DNA from: Pseudomonadota bacterium
Lineage (GTDB): Bacteria; Pseudomonadota; Alphaproteobacteria; Reyranellales; Reyranellaceae
NCBI GenBank assembly: GCA_023436825.1
Contig: JAEZHS010000375.1
Coordinates: 1 to 15,972 of the forward strand
Length of the DNA: 15,972 bases
Direction of reading: 5' to 3'
A program made the translations under genes and the position numbers. The notes beneath the pieces were generated by a model. That model was not told the origin of the DNA and made no database searches. It worked only from the letters and a program-made list of their open reading frames with translations. This document shows positions 6,996 to 15,540 of this stretch, in pieces; positions within the stretch are counted from its first letter, which is position 1, and each line of letters opens with the position of its first letter.

Positions 6996-7102
6996 CCTCA
7001 CCCTGAGGAGCGCACGCAGTTCGCGTCTCGAAGGATGGGTAACACGAAGACTGATGCCCACCCTTCGAGACGCATCGCTTCGCGATGCTCCTCAGGGTGA
7101 GG
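6996..7102. repeat. Long two-arm palindromic intergenic repeat
   Basis: The outer arms 6996-7011 and 7087-7102 are perfect 16-base inverse complements (CCTCACCCTGAGGAGC and its partner). The inner arms 7023-7039 and 7057-7073 pair over 17 bases with one mismatch (GCGTCTCGAAGG core) around a 17-base loop. A small ATCGC/GCGAT hairpin sits at 7074-7086. The element can fold into a branched structure on either strand. This class of CCTGAGGAGC...GTCTCGAAGGATG element is a known dispersed repeat in Bradyrhizobium-like alphaproteobacteria; I recognise it from general knowledge, not from a search. It lies between a + strand gene end and a - strand gene end. Confidence 0.85.
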
Positions 7103-7129
7103 TCATGCTGGGTCAGCGATACTCACGAC

Positions 7130-7147
7130 GCGCCACTGGAGTGGCGC
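7130..7147. terminator. Possible transcription-end hairpin after the SDR gene
   Basis: GCGCCACT (7130-7137) and AGTGGCGC (7140-7147) form an 8-base perfect inverted repeat. With a realistic loop this is a 7-base GC-rich stem around TGGA. It lies 15 bases beyond the SDR stop codon in that gene's direction. No T-tract follows, so this is a weak intrinsic-terminator call; it may simply help RNA 3'-end stability. Confidence 0.3.
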
Positions 7148-7161
7148 CCGCGCCCCCAGCG

Positions 7162-7920
7162 TCAACACGACCACTGGAAGCCGTCGATTACGAAGTGCTG
7201 GCCGGTGATGAAGCAGGGCTCCGAGGTCGCTAGGAAGGCCACGAGCTGGGCGACGTCGGCGGGCGTGCCGAGGCGGTCCAGCATGATGCCTTTCTTCATC
7301 TCCTCGCCGCGTGAGCGCGTCAGGCTGTTGCCGAGCTCGGTCTCGATCACGCCGGGACAAATGGCGTTGATCATGATCCTGGGGCCGAGCTCCTTGGCGA
7401 GGGATCGCGTGAGCCCGAGGATGCCGGCCTTGGCCGCGGCATAGGCGTGCTTGCTGACGGCGCTGGTGACGCCGCCCGACAGCGCATTGAGCGACGACAT
7501 GCTGGCGATGCGGCCGCCGGCCTCCTGCTTCAGCATGACCGGAGCCACGGCGTGGATGAAGTTGAAGCAGCTCTTGAGGTTGACCGCGATGGTGCGGTCG
7601 AACTCCTCCTCCTTGATCTCCAGGATGCCTTTGGCGTTGGAAGCGCCAGCATCGTTCAGCAGGAAGTCAATCCTGCCCCATTGCCGCGCGACGTCCTCGA
7701 CCACCTCGTGGGCGCGCGCGAACGAGACGACGTCGGCCTGGTAGGTGAGCGCCTTGCGGCCGATCTCGGCGACCTCGCTTGCCGTGCGCTTCGTCTCGGG
7801 CTCGAGCAGATCGACCAACGCGATGTCGTACCCGCGCCGCGCCAACTCGAGAGCGCAACCGCGGCCGATGCCGCGCGCCCCGCCGGTGACGATCGCTGTT
7901 CTTGGGTCGACCTTGTTCAC
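7162..7920 (-). CDS. SDR-family NAD(P)-dependent oxidoreductase
   Basis: This is a 252-residue classical short-chain dehydrogenase/reductase. GTG 7920 is preferred over longer in-frame starts: it overlaps the upstream gene's stop as GTGA, has AGGAG eight bases before it, and gives an N-terminus (MNKVDPRTAIVTGGARGIG) right at the Rossmann fold. Motifs: TGGARGIG (12-19), Asp37 after strand 2, which favours NAD(H), NDAG (89-92) instead of the usual NNAG, Ser142/143, and Tyr160 with Lys164 in YAAAK. The gap from Ser to Tyr is a few residues longer than usual (GGVTSAVSKHA), which may shape the substrate pocket. The C-terminal DGFQW replaces the common DGG end. The substrate is unknown; coupling to the deacetylase gene suggests a shared pathway on a sugar- or amide-like compound (inference). 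Confidence 0.9.
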   Translation of the reverse strand: MNKVDPRTAIVTGGARGIGRGCALELARRGYDIALVDLLEPETKRTASEVAEIGRKALTYQADVVSFARAHEVVEDVARQWGRIDFLLNDAGASNAKGILEIKEEEFDRTIAVNLKSCFNFIHAVAPVMLKQEAGGRIASMSSLNALSGGVTSAVSKHAYAAAKAGILGLTRSLAKELGPRIMINAICPGVIETELGNSLTRSRGEEMKKGIMLDRLGTPADVAQLVAFLATSEPCFITGQHFVIDGFQWSC

Positions 7921-8825
7921 GCTGCATGCTCCTTGGCATAGCGTGCCACCTGCTCGTGGGTGGCGAACCACACCTTGCCCTTGGCCTTGGCGTGGCGGAT
8001 CAGCTCGTCGACGATCCAGATGCGCGAGCGGTAGCCGATGATGTGCGGATGCATGGTGAGCTGGAAGATGCCGCCTTCATCCCACGCCGCATCGAGCTCG
8101 CGCCGGAAAGTCTCCAGCACGTCGGTCGGCGGCGTGTAGGGCCGGAGCGAGGAGAAGCGGTGCATGGAGAAATAGACCGCGTCGTCGCGCACCCACTCGA
8201 CCGGCAGTTCGAGCACGCCGGTGGGCTCGCCGTGCAGCAGCAGCTCGTAGCAATCCTCGTCGGCCATCAGCGAGGAATCGTAGAACAGGCCCATCTCCTT
8301 CTCGATGGCGAGCGTGTTGGGGCTGAAATCCCACGACGGCGTGCGCATGCCGACGGCGCGCTTGCCGGTGACCTTCTCCAGCGTGTCGGCCGAGCGCAGC
8401 ATCAGGTCGCGTTCGGCCTCGTAAGGCAGCGCCGAGTTCAGCTCGTGGATCCAGCCATGGATGCCGATCTCATGGCCTTCGCCGATGAGCGAGCGCTGCT
8501 CCTCGGGATGCAGCAGGGCGGAGACCGCGGGCACATAGAACGTCGCCTTCACGTCGTGCCGATCGAGCAGGGCACGGATGCGCGGCACGCCGACCCGGCT
8601 GCCGTACTCGCCCCAGCACAGCCGGCCGATCGACTTGCCGCCGTCGCGCAGCTCGTTGGTCTCGTGGTCGGAATCGAAGCTGAGCGCGACGGCGCAGCGG
8701 GCGCCGTCGGGCCAGCTGTTCGGCCTGTAGCGCTGGCCGGCGCGGACCTGCTTGACCAGTGTGCGCCAGTGCTCTTCGTTCCACTGCCAGGGCTCAAGCT
8801 GCTGCGAGGCGTGGGTATCCGGCAT
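7917..8825 (-). CDS. Polysaccharide deacetylase (CE4/NodB fold, HpPgdA-like)
   Basis: This is a 302-residue protein with a NodB-homology (CE4) domain. The start at 8825 is chosen because GGAGGT lies five bases before it; an in-frame ATG at 8837 overlaps that site. Motif 1 is SFDSDHE (49-55) with the catalytic/metal Asp51 and Asp53. Motif 2 is HGWIHE with metal ligands His123 and His127. Later motifs are RTPSWDFS (161-168) and the C-terminal MHPHIIG (258-264). It has no signal peptide, so it is probably cytosolic, unlike cell-wall deacetylases. That points to the branch that includes Helicobacter PgdA-like and allantoinase (PuuE)-like amidohydrolases acting on small molecules or precursors. 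The stop overlaps the SDR start (GTGA), so the two are co-translated. I would not assign a substrate. Confidence 0.87.
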   Translation of the reverse strand: MPDTHASQQLEPWQWNEEHWRTLVKQVRAGQRYRPNSWPDGARCAVALSFDSDHETNELRDGGKSIGRLCWGEYGSRVGVPRIRALLDRHDVKATFYVPAVSALLHPEEQRSLIGEGHEIGIHGWIHELNSALPYEAERDLMLRSADTLEKVTGKRAVGMRTPSWDFSPNTLAIEKEMGLFYDSSLMADEDCYELLLHGEPTGVLELPVEWVRDDAVYFSMHRFSSLRPYTPPTDVLETFRRELDAAWDEGGIFQLTMHPHIIGYRSRIWIVDELIRHAKAKGKVWFATHEQVARYAKEHAA

Positions 8826-8950
8826 GACGACCTCCATGTCGGGCCAGGGATGGCCCGCTTGCCGGAAATGCTACACGGTAACGATGCGCGGCCGCTATGC
8901 GCGCGCCACGTGGCTGCTTCCATCGCGAGTGCAGACGAGGAGATACTGCC

Positions 8951-10549
8951 GTGCCCACCAATCCGATCCGCGTCCATTCGACCACGCCCGAAATCGCACC
9001 AACGCGCCGGCTCAAGCCTGCCGATCCCTGCATCATGGTCATCTTCGGCGCGAGCGGTGATCTCACACGCCGGCTCGTGGTGCCGGCGCTGTACAACCTT
9101 GCCCATACCGGCGTGCTGCCGGAGAACTTCGCGTTGATCGGCGCCGATCACAACCAGCGCACCGCCGAGCAATGGCGCGGGCTCCTGCTCGACATGCTGA
9201 AAGGCTTCGCCGGCAACCGGGCGTCGGAATCCGGTGGCGATGCGATCGACCAGGCGGTGTGGCAGAAGCTTGCCGCGCGCATGAGCTACGTGACGGGCGA
9301 TTTCACCACGCCGGAGCTCTACACGGCGATCGGCAAGGCGCTGGCCGAGATCGAGAAGGCGCACGGCACCCGGGGCAACGTCATCTTCTACCTCGCCGTG
9401 GCGGATCGCTTCTTCGGCACCATCGTCGATCGGCTGGGTGAGGCGGGCCTCGTCCGGCAGGGCGGGAGCGAGGATGGCCGGCCGGCCGTCTGGCGTCGCG
9501 TCGTGGTCGAAAAGCCGTTCGGTCACAGCCTGCCATCGGCACGCGAGCTGAATGCGCAACTGCTGCGCGCGCTCGGCGAGGACCAGATCTTTCGTATCGA
9601 TCACTTCCTCGGCAAGGACACGGTGCAGAACATCATGGCGTTGCGCTTCGCCAACGGGTTCTTCGAGCCGATGTGGAATCGCGACCGCATCGACCATGTG
9701 CAGATCACTGCCGCCGAAGCGGTCGGCGTCGAGGGCCGCGGCAGGTTCTACGAGAAGGCCGGCGCGTTGCGCGACATGGTCCCCAATCACGTCTTCAGCC
9801 TGCTGTCGATGGTGGCGATGGAGCCGCCGACCTGCTTCGAGGCCGACGCGATCCGCTCCAGGAAGGCGGACGTTTTCGCCTGCATGCGGTCGGTCGACCC
9901 GAAGGCGGCGGTACGCGGCCAGTACGGCGCCGGTACCGTGCAGGGCAGGCCGGTGAAGGCCTATCGTGAAGAACCCACCGTGGCGCCCGATTCCAACGTC
10001 GAGACCTACGCCGCCATGCGACTCGAGATCGACAATTGGCGATGGGCGGGCGTGCCGTTCTACGTGCGCACCGGCAAACACATGGCCGAGCGCCTGACCG
10101 AGATCGCTATCCGCTTCAAGCAGGCGCCGCACATTCCCTTCGAGAATACGCCGGTCAATGAGCTGCCGCCGAACTGGCTGGTGCTGCGCATCGCGCCCGA
10201 CGAGGGGATCTCGCTGCAGTTCGAGGTCAAGCGCCGCGGGCCGGCGATGGAGCTCGCCGCCGTGAAGATGGATTTCGCCTACGACGACTGGTTCCAGCGC
10301 GAGCCGAACGTCGGCTACGAAACGCTGCTCTACGATGTCATGATCGGCGACCAGACGCTGTTCATGCGGGCCGACATGATCGAAGAGGCATGGCGCATCG
10401 TGCAGCCGGTGCTGGACGCCTGGGCGGCCGACGAGGCCGACTTCCCCAACTACGAATCGGGCGGCAGCGGTCCGGCGGCGGCCGATGCGCTGATCGACGG
10501 TGACCGCGCCTGGCGGCCGGTGAGCCTTCCACCAAAGCGGAAGGCCTGA
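8951..10549 (+). CDS. zwf: Glucose-6-phosphate 1-dehydrogenase
   Basis: This is a 532-residue glucose-6-phosphate dehydrogenase. It oxidises glucose-6-phosphate to 6-phosphogluconolactone with NADP+ or NAD+, feeding the oxidative pentose phosphate and Entner-Doudoroff routes. GTG 8951 is the best start, with GAGGAGA at 8937-8943 seven bases upstream; a frame from 8897 also exists but has no such site. Motifs: GASGDLTRR (33-41) for the dinucleotide, EKPFGH (187-192), RIDHFLGKD (215-223) with His218 for the phosphate, and His280 in VPNHVF, equivalent to the catalytic base. The length is slightly above the usual ~490, owing to an N-terminal tail of about 25 residues and a C-terminal tail. The expected partners (6-phosphogluconolactonase, edd/eda) are not in the window. 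It is divergent from the deacetylase gene, sharing a 125-base promoter region. Confidence 0.97.
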   Translation: MPTNPIRVHSTTPEIAPTRRLKPADPCIMVIFGASGDLTRRLVVPALYNLAHTGVLPENFALIGADHNQRTAEQWRGLLLDMLKGFAGNRASESGGDAIDQAVWQKLAARMSYVTGDFTTPELYTAIGKALAEIEKAHGTRGNVIFYLAVADRFFGTIVDRLGEAGLVRQGGSEDGRPAVWRRVVVEKPFGHSLPSARELNAQLLRALGEDQIFRIDHFLGKDTVQNIMALRFANGFFEPMWNRDRIDHVQITAAEAVGVEGRGRFYEKAGALRDMVPNHVFSLLSMVAMEPPTCFEADAIRSRKADVFACMRSVDPKAAVRGQYGAGTVQGRPVKAYREEPTVAPDSNVETYAAMRLEIDNWRWAGVPFYVRTGKHMAERLTEIAIRFKQAPHIPFENTPVNELPPNWLVLRIAPDEGISLQFEVKRRGPAMELAAVKMDFAYDDWFQREPNVGYETLLYDVMIGDQTLFMRADMIEEAWRIVQPVLDAWAADEADFPNYESGGSGPAAADALIDGDRAWRPVSLPPKRKA

Positions 10550-10559
10550 GTGGCTCCAG

Positions 10560-10577
10560 AGCAGCGTCCGCGCTGCT
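10560..10577 (+). terminator. Probable zwf terminator hairpin
   Basis: AGCAGCG (10560-10566) and CGCTGCT (10571-10577) form a perfect 7-base stem closed by a TCCG tetraloop of the stable UNCG type, ten bases past the zwf stop. A moderately T-rich stretch (TTGAGTCTTTCC) follows rather than a clean T-run, so efficiency is uncertain. Confidence 0.5.
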
Positions 10578-10607
10578 TGAGTCTTTCCTCCCCAGTGAAG
10601 CTGGGTG

Positions 10608-10639
10608 GGCGTTTTGGCCACCTTGCGGCCAAAAGCGCC
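10608..10639. repeat. Second inverted repeat in the convergent zwf / dehydrogenase gap
   Basis: GGCGTTTTGGCC (10608-10619) pairs with GGCCAAAAGCGCC (10627-10639) with one bulged base and a 7-base loop. It sits in the 190-base gap between two converging genes. No T-tract lies on the outer side in either direction. It may act as a two-way transcription barrier or be a neutral repeat. The rest of this gap shows no gene. Confidence 0.5.
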
Positions 10640-10739
10640 TTGGTGCCCGCGCCGCGAGTGGAGGGGTCATGGGCCTCCGCGATTGCTGTGGCCTATGACC
10701 GCGTGGGAAGGACGTGATTCAGGCAGCTCGGACCGCGCT

Positions 10740-12176
10740 CTAGGCCGACAGATCGAGGATCTTTCCCGGGTTCATCAGGTTCTGCGGATCGAGCGCGCGC
10801 TTGATGGCGCGCATGGTGTCGAGCTCGACCTGGCTGCGATAGTGCGCGAGCTCCTCGACCTTCATCTGGCCGATGCCGTGCTCGGCCGAGATCGAGCCGC
10901 CGTAACGCACGACGATGTCGTAGACGGCGGTGCTGATGTCATGGGCGTGCGCCATGAAGCGCGACTTGTCCCAGCCGGCCGGCGCCTGGCAGTTGAAGTG
11001 CAGATTGCCGTCGCCGACATGGCCGAACGGCACCGGACGGCATTCGGGCAGGGCCTTCTTCATGGCCGCCAGGCCTTCGCTCATGAAGGCCGGGATCTTG
11101 CTGACCGAGACCGAGATGTCGTGCTTGATCGACGGGCCCTCGCGCTTCTGGGATTCGGAGTGGTTCTCGCGCAGCGCCCAGAAGGCCTTCGCCTGTGCCT
11201 CGTTCTGGGCGAGCGCCGCATCGAGCACCAAGCCCTGTTCCATGGCCTCGCCGAGATAGGCTTCCATCTTCTCTAAAAGCCCGGTCTCGTTGGCGCCGGC
11301 GCGGCGCGGCCGGGTCGACGACCACTCCAGCAGCACGTACCAGTCGTGACGCTCGCCGAGCGGATCGACGGAGCCGGGAATGTGCTGCAGCACGAGGTCG
11401 ATACCCTGGCGGGCCATCAGCTCGCAGGAGGTGACGTTGTCCTCGCTGGCGGCATGCGCGCCGCTCAGCAGCGTCACGGCGGCCTCGGGCGAGGGCACGG
11501 CGATCCACGAGGTCGCGACATCCTTGGGCTTGGGCCAGAGCTTCAGCACCGCCTTGGTGATGATGCCGAGCGTGCCTTCGGCACCGAGATAGAGGTCGCG
11601 CAGGTCGTAGCCGGTATTGTCCTTCTTGAGCGCGCGCAGGCCGTTCCACACCTCGCCCTGCGGCGTGACGACTTCGAGCCCCAGCACGAGCTGGCGGGCA
11701 TTGCCGTAGTGCAGCACCTGCACGCCGCCGGCATTGGTCGAGAGGTTGCCGCCGATGGTGCAGCTTCCCTCGGCGGCGAGGCTCAGCGGAAACAGGCGGT
11801 CGTGCTGGGCTGCCGTCTCCTGGATGGTTTTAAGCACCGCGCCCGCCTCGACCGTCATGGTATAGCCGATGGCATCGACCTCGACGATGCGGTTCATGCG
11901 ATTGAGCGACAGCACGATCTCGCGGCCCTGCTGGTGCGGCGTGCCGCCGCCCATCATGCCGGTATTGCCGCCCTGCGGCACGACCGCGACCTTCTCGGCG
12001 ATGCAGAGTTTTACCACGGCGGCCACTTCCTCGGTGGTCGCCGGCCGCACAACGGCCAGCGCCGCGCCGAGATAGTTCTCGCGCCAGTCCGTGAGGTAGG
12101 GGTGTTTGCCGGGTTCGTCGAGGATCAGGCCGCGTTCGCCGACGATGGCGCGAAGTTTGTCGATGAAGTCGGTCAT
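10740..12176 (-). CDS. FAD-linked D-2-hydroxyacid dehydrogenase (GlcD/D2HGDH/DLD family), paralogue B
   Basis: This is a 478-residue VAO-fold flavoprotein of the FAD_binding_4 / FAD-oxidase C-terminal family (D-lactate, D-2-hydroxyglutarate and glycolate dehydrogenases). FAD-binding motifs are PQGGNTGMMGG (67-77), GGNLSTNAGG (142-151) and GAEGTLGI (198-205). The C-terminal active site has Arg336 (LRENHS), Lys351 (IKHDIS), the metal ligands His386 and His393 in GHVGDGNLHF, and Glu432 with His433 in SAEHGIG. It ends with the family signature DPQNLMNPGKIL. Keeping both Arg336 and Lys351 resembles D-2-hydroxyglutarate dehydrogenase, so a dicarboxylate D-hydroxyacid is a fair guess. ATG 12176 fits the family N-terminus, though the Shine-Dalgarno (AGGA) is only 3 bases away. 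The open frame continues upstream to 13247, but that part is a shadow of the paralogue. It lacks a signal peptide and is cytosolic. Confidence 0.92.
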   Translation of the reverse strand: MTDFIDKLRAIVGERGLILDEPGKHPYLTDWRENYLGAALAVVRPATTEEVAAVVKLCIAEKVAVVPQGGNTGMMGGGTPHQQGREIVLSLNRMNRIVEVDAIGYTMTVEAGAVLKTIQETAAQHDRLFPLSLAAEGSCTIGGNLSTNAGGVQVLHYGNARQLVLGLEVVTPQGEVWNGLRALKKDNTGYDLRDLYLGAEGTLGIITKAVLKLWPKPKDVATSWIAVPSPEAAVTLLSGAHAASEDNVTSCELMARQGIDLVLQHIPGSVDPLGERHDWYVLLEWSSTRPRRAGANETGLLEKMEAYLGEAMEQGLVLDAALAQNEAQAKAFWALRENHSESQKREGPSIKHDISVSVSKIPAFMSEGLAAMKKALPECRPVPFGHVGDGNLHFNCQAPAGWDKSRFMAHAHDISTAVYDIVVRYGGSISAEHGIGQMKVEELAHYRSQVELDTMRAIKRALDPQNLMNPGKILDLSA

Positions 12177-12204
12177 GGTTCCTGTCTTGCACTCGCCTTC
12201 ATGT

Positions 12205-12227
12205 TCCTCTCCCCCTTGGGGAGAGGA
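12205..12227. repeat. Perfect hairpin between the two dehydrogenase paralogues
   Basis: TCCTCTCCCC (12205-12214) and GGGGAGAGGA (12218-12227) form a 10-base perfect stem with a 3-base loop, filling much of the 59-base gap between the paralogues. In the direction of transcription it precedes the second gene's ribosome site by about 25 bases. It has no T-run. It could tune the ratio of the two proteins by partial termination or mRNA processing. CTCTCCCC...GGGGAGAG palindromes are also common dispersed elements in related genomes. Confidence 0.6.
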
Positions 12228-12235
12228 GCATGACG

Positions 12236-13705
12236 TCAGAGCCGCAAAATCTTGCCGGGGTTCATGATGTTCTTCGGATCGAGCGCGCGCTTCAGTGAGC
12301 GCATGGTGTCGAGCTCGATCTTGCTGCGGTAATGCGCCAGCTCGTCGATCTTGTCGATGCCGATGCCGTGCTCGGCCGAGATCGAGCCAGCCATGTCGCG
12401 CACCAGGTCGTTCACCGCCCGCGTGATGGCGGGTGCGTACTGGCGCATCGCCTCGCGGTCCATGCCGACCGGCGACATGAAGGAGAAGTGGATGTTGCCG
12501 TCGCCGATATGGCCCAGCGGATAGGGCCGGATGCTCGGCAGGATCTCCAGCACCGCCTTCAGCCCCTTGTCGATGAAGGCCGGCACCCTGGAGGTCGACA
12601 CCGAGACGTCGAAGCTCAAGCCGCCGCCCTCGGCGCGCGAGGCCGGCGCCACCGATTCGCGGATCGTCCACATGTTGCGCGCCTGCGCCTCGTTCTGGGC
12701 GATCACCGCGTCGAGCACGCGGCCTGTCTCGAACTGCTCGGCCAGAAACTGCTCCATCTTCTCCAACATCCCTTCGGCGCCGTCGGCCTTGGGCCGCGAC
12801 GACGACCATTCGAGCAGCAGGAACCAGTTGGTGTCGGCCTTGAGCGGATCCTGCACATTGGGGATATGGCGCAGCACCACGTCGGTGCCGGCGCGGCTCA
12901 TCAGCTCGCATGAGCCGACATTGTCGTCCGACGCGGCATGCGCCTCCGACAGGATTTCGATGGCGGCCTGCGGATCGCGCACGGCGAGCCACGCCGTCGC
13001 CACGTCCTTGGGCGCAGGCCACAGTTTCAGCACGGCTTTCGTGATGATCCCGAGCGTGCCCTCGGCGCCCATGAACAGATGCTTCAGGTCGTAGCCCGTG
13101 TTGTCCTTCTTGAGCGAGCGCAGGCCGTTCCACACGTCGCCGTTGGGCAGCACGACCTCCAGGCCCAGCACCAGGTTGCGGGCATTGCCGTAGCGCAGCA
13201 CCTGTACGCCGCCGGCATTGGTCGAAAGATTGCCGCCGATCATGCACGAGCCCTGGGCGCCGAGGCTCAATGGAAAGAAGCGATCGGCGTTGGCTGCGGT
13301 CTCCTGCAGGGTCTGCAGCACGCAGCCGGCCTCGACCGTCATGGTGTAGCCGACGGCATCGACCTCGATCACCTTATTCATGCGGCCGAGCGAAAGAAGG
13401 ATGCCCGAGTGCGTGGGGTAGGGCGTGCCGCCGCCCATCAGGCCGGTGTTGCCGCCCTGGGGCACGATGGCGATGCCGTGCTCGTGGCAAAGTTTCACCA
13501 CCTTCGAGACTTCCTCGGTCGTGCCCGGACGCACCACGACGGCCGCCGTGCCCACCAGCGAGCCGCGCCAGTCGCGTACGAACGGCTCCTTGCCCTGCTC
13601 GTCCAGGATAAGGCCCTTGTCGCCGACGATGGCGTGCAAGCCGTCGAGCACGGCCGGCGTCACGGGGACAGTGGGGATGCTGGGCGGGGCGAAGGTGTCG
13701 GGCAT
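12236..13705 (-). CDS. FAD-linked D-2-hydroxyacid dehydrogenase family protein, paralogue A
   Basis: This 489-residue tandem paralogue of the next gene downstream is strongly similar along its whole length. FAD motifs are PQGGNTGLMGG (82-92), GGNLSTNAGG (157-166) and GAEGTLGI (213-220). The metal site is His399 and His406 in GHIGDGNIHF and Glu445 with His446 in SAEHGIG, and the end is DPKNIMNPGKIL. Arg349 (TIRESV) is kept. The position of the conserved Lys seen in the paralogue (IKHDIS) is Ser364 here (LSFDVS), and three glycines precede it, so the substrate pocket differs. It has an extra Pro-rich N-terminal tail of about 15 residues. The start ATG 13705 is preceded by GAGAGGAAG, part of which is a (GA)16 tract. 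It lies 48 bases after tsaC on the same strand, so probably in one transcript. The exact substrate is unknown. Confidence 0.91.
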   Translation of the reverse strand: MPDTFAPPSIPTVPVTPAVLDGLHAIVGDKGLILDEQGKEPFVRDWRGSLVGTAAVVVRPGTTEEVSKVVKLCHEHGIAIVPQGGNTGLMGGGTPYPTHSGILLSLGRMNKVIEVDAVGYTMTVEAGCVLQTLQETAANADRFFPLSLGAQGSCMIGGNLSTNAGGVQVLRYGNARNLVLGLEVVLPNGDVWNGLRSLKKDNTGYDLKHLFMGAEGTLGIITKAVLKLWPAPKDVATAWLAVRDPQAAIEILSEAHAASDDNVGSCELMSRAGTDVVLRHIPNVQDPLKADTNWFLLLEWSSSRPKADGAEGMLEKMEQFLAEQFETGRVLDAVIAQNEAQARNMWTIRESVAPASRAEGGGLSFDVSVSTSRVPAFIDKGLKAVLEILPSIRPYPLGHIGDGNIHFSFMSPVGMDREAMRQYAPAITRAVNDLVRDMAGSISAEHGIGIDKIDELAHYRSKIELDTMRSLKRALDPKNIMNPGKILRL

Positions 13706-13707
13706 GC

Positions 13708-13745
<38 letters not shown>

Positions 13746-13753
13746 GCGCCAGC

Positions 13754-14703
13754 CTAACGCCGCCTGTCCTTGCCGTCATCCGCGGCCGCCCGGCGCAGGC
13801 GGTCGTTGATTGCGAGACCCAGTCCGGTTTGCGGAATGGGCATGACCGCGATACGCGCATGCCCCGGTTGGTCCAGGGTGCGCAGGTAAGCGAAGAGGTT
13901 GGCCGCCGCCTCCGTGAGATCGCCCCCTGAGCTGAGATTGAGCATCTGGCGCGCGCCGGGCGGCGGCTGCGGACCGAAGGCAAGCAGCGCCTCGTCGGCG
14001 GCGACACTTGTCGCGTTCAACCGCACCGGGCGTGCCGGAGCATAGTGGCTGGCGAGTTGTCCGGGCGACTTGTGTGTAGCGCTGCCGCTCGGGATGGCAT
14101 CGCTGAGTGCAATGGCTCCGATCACCGCCTCGATCGCCTCGCGCGTGGCGCCGCCGGGACGCAGCAGCGTCGGCGTCGAGGTCGTGAGATCGAGCACGGT
14201 CGATTCCAGGCCGACCTCGCAGGGCCCGCCGTCGAGGATCAGCTTCACCCGATCGCCGAGCGACTCGGCGACATGCTCGGCGCGCGTCGGCCTGACCGCG
14301 CCGCTGCGATTGGCCGACGGAGCGGCGATCGGCCGGCCGGCGGCACGGATCAGCGCTTGTGCCATGGGATGCGCCGGCGCACGGATCGCTGCCGTGTCGA
14401 GTCCGGCCGTGGCCAGCAGGGCGATCGGTGAGTCCTTGGTTCGCGGCAGGACCAGCGTCAGCGGTCCCGGCCAGAAGCGCGCGGCGAGCCTGTCGGCGGT
14501 CTCGTTCCATTGCACCAGCCGCGCCGCCTCGCCGGCATCGAGCACGTGGGAGATCAGCGGGTTGAAGTGCGGCCGTCCCTTGGCCTCGAAGATCTTCGCC
14601 ACCGCGCGTTCGTTGGTGGCATCGCCGCCCAGCCCATAGACCGTCTCGGTCGGGAAGGCCACCAGCTCGCCCTCGCGGATCAGCCGCGCGGCGTCGGCGA
14701 TGC

Positions 14704-14707
<4 letters not shown>
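13754..14707 (-). CDS. tsaC: Threonylcarbamoyl-AMP synthase, Sua5 type
   Basis: This is a 317-residue Sua5/YrdC/YciO-family enzyme that makes L-threonylcarbamoyl-AMP from threonine, bicarbonate and ATP for the universal t6A37 modification of ANN-decoding tRNAs. The N-terminal YrdC domain (1-200) carries PTETVYGLG (19-27), KGRPHFNPL (43-51) and SANRSG (131-136), the KxR/SxN nucleotide and carbamate site. The linker SPGQLASHYAPARPV (214-228) and the C-terminal domain to 317 mark the long Sua5 form rather than the short TsaC. GTG 14707 is chosen because it overlaps the cysQ stop as GTGA, has AGGA six bases before it, and places the start right at the YrdC domain. The frame is open to 14842 only as a shadow in cysQ. 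Pairing with cysQ looks like co-transcription rather than shared function. Confidence 0.95.
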
Positions 14708-15495
<788 letters not shown>

Positions 15496-15503
15496 GGAAT
15501 CCG

Positions 15504-15530
15504 TTGCGTTGAGGACGCCGACCTTATAAC
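15504..15530 (+). promoter_or_regulatory. Candidate promoter for mtnN, possibly shared -10 with cysQ
   Basis: TATAAC at 15525-15530 resembles a -10 box, with TTGCGT 15 bases upstream as a poor -35. Transcription from it would start about 3-5 bases before the mtnN ATG (15541), implying a leaderless or near-leaderless message; no Shine-Dalgarno precedes that ATG. The core TTATAA is self-complementary and could serve cysQ in the other direction, starting upstream of GTG 15495. This is inference from sequence only. Confidence 0.3.
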
Positions 15531-15540
15531 CCATCCCCGC

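Noticed and set aside
6996..7102. CRISPR repeat or tRNA-like gene
   Set aside because: The structure is a single nested palindrome with no repeat/spacer periodicity and no tRNA anticodon arm or CCA-type features.
7902..9137. 411-codon + strand open frame across the deacetylase gene and the start of zwf
   Set aside because: Antisense to motif-rich coding sequence, and its end overlaps zwf in a different frame.
8549..10621. 690-codon open frame antisense to zwf
   Set aside because: It has shadow composition and overlaps the deacetylase gene in another frame; zwf on the + strand has every family motif.
12177..13247. N-terminal extension of dehydrogenase paralogue B to 835 residues
   Set aside because: The extension reads through paralogue A in another frame and has no similarity to the family; the true start at 12176 matches the paralogue's N-terminus.
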